A DNA stretch of 6,353 nt from Promethearchaeota archaeon (GTDB lineage: Archaea; Asgardarchaeota; Lokiarchaeia; Sigyniarchaeales; SOKP01), in contig JAGXNU010000124.1 of assembly GCA_019894815.1 (NCBI GenBank), forward strand, positions 1 to 6,353, given 5' to 3'. The notes below the pieces were generated by a model that ran no database searches, had not been told where the DNA came from, and worked only from the letters and a program-made list of their open reading frames with translations. The position numbers were made by a program, and so were the translations under genes. Below, one piece after another: positions 6,117 to 6,353 of this stretch; the first letter of the stretch is position 1; each line of letters opens with the position of its first letter.

Positions 6117-6125
6117 AAAAAAAAA
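6117..6125 (-). terminator. T9 tract after the acyl-CoA synthetase
   Basis: Nine consecutive T on the minus strand, 33 bases after the stop of the acyl-CoA synthetase and ahead of the TATA-like box of the next gene. A T5 run (6139-6135) comes just before it. There is no GC-rich stem. The layout (stop, T tracts, TATA box, ATG) is that of two separate archaeal transcription units. Confidence 0.5.
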
Positions 6126-6158
6126 GAAATTTAGAAAAAGTTATTCAATTTAAGAAAC

Positions 6159-6353
6159 TTATTCTCGAAGAGCTTTTTTCATTACCTTCCCTACTAAAGA
6201 TAATGGAATCTCCTCACGGAACTCCCAGATCTTTGGAATTTCATATTTTGATAGGTTTTCTTCAGCATATTTCTTTATACTTGCTTTAACTGCATCATCT
6301 TCTATTACTCCTTCCTTTAATTGGACAACTGCTTTTACAATTTCAGCACCAGG
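6159..6353 (-). CDS. AMP-forming acyl-CoA synthetase, C-terminal fragment (5' part beyond right window edge)
   Basis: Only the last 64 residues and TAA are inside the window; the frame is open to the last base. The fragment starts PGAEIVKAVVQLKEG and ends VGKVMKKALRE, the typical C-terminal lid domain of adenylate-forming acyl/acetyl-CoA ligases. The pattern YEIPKIWEF..EIPLSLVGKVMKKALRE matches the family's K-x-P..F-x-x-x-x-P-x-T-x-x-GK-x-x-R-x-x-L-R. Lys56 of the fragment, in the GK motif, corresponds to the lysine that completes the adenylation site. The usual Thr before that motif appears as Ser or Leu. Full-length relatives are about 500-560 residues, so some 450-500 lie outside. The chain-length preference cannot be judged from this part. 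Its position upstream of the crotonase fits activation of an acid feeding the cluster, though the T9 tract argues for separate transcription. Confidence 0.85.
   Translation of the reverse strand, partial: PGAEIVKAVVQLKEGVIEDDAVKASIKKYAEENLSKYEIPKIWEFREEIPLSLVGKVMKKALRE

Overview
The window is an AT-rich, tightly packed stretch of lipid / acyl-CoA metabolism, with four complete genes and two partial ones. No RNA genes, mobile elements or CRISPR arrays were seen. The spacers are almost pure A/T. They carry TATA-like boxes about 22-35 nt before start codons and runs of nine T after or between genes, with no GC-rich hairpin terminators. At least one gene (1538) has no Shine-Dalgarno sequence, while others have clear GGAG/GAGG sites. 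This mixture best fits a mesophilic AT-rich archaeon, and the gene content would suit an Asgard (Lokiarchaeia-like) lineage. That is an inference from style and content; an AT-rich anaerobic bacterium cannot be excluded.

Layout from left to right. Positions 1-1376, minus: N-terminal 458 residues of a FadH-type 2,4-dienoyl-CoA reductase (old yellow enzyme barrel, 4Fe-4S cluster, start of the FAD/NAD domain), starting at TTG and running off the left edge. Positions 1377-1537: divergent promoter region. Positions 1538-2362, plus: enoyl-CoA hydratase-type crotonase with both hydratase glutamates. Positions 2363-2412: convergent spacer with a T9 tract. Positions 2413-3600, minus: flavin reductase (FNR type) with a C-terminal plant-type 2Fe-2S domain. 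Positions 3604-5157, minus: CrtI/phytoene-desaturase-like FAD oxidoreductase, translationally coupled to the reductase. Positions 5251-6066, minus: second crotonase, with an isomerase-type rather than hydratase-type active site. Positions 6159-6353, minus: last 64 residues of an AMP-forming acyl-CoA synthetase, running off the right edge.

How they may work together: a CoA ligase activates an acid, an enoyl-CoA isomerase and a dienoyl-CoA reductase deal with awkward double bonds, and a hydratase performs the second step of beta-oxidation. This is the auxiliary set for unsaturated acyl-CoA. No 3-hydroxyacyl-CoA dehydrogenase, thiolase or acyl-CoA dehydrogenase is visible here. The least expected part is the CrtI-like flavoprotein paired with a dedicated NAD(P)H/2Fe-2S reductase. 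Their coupling suggests one electron-transfer unit acting on an unsaturated chain (isoprenoid or acyl), possibly in the reductive direction. That idea is a hypothesis, not shown by the sequence.
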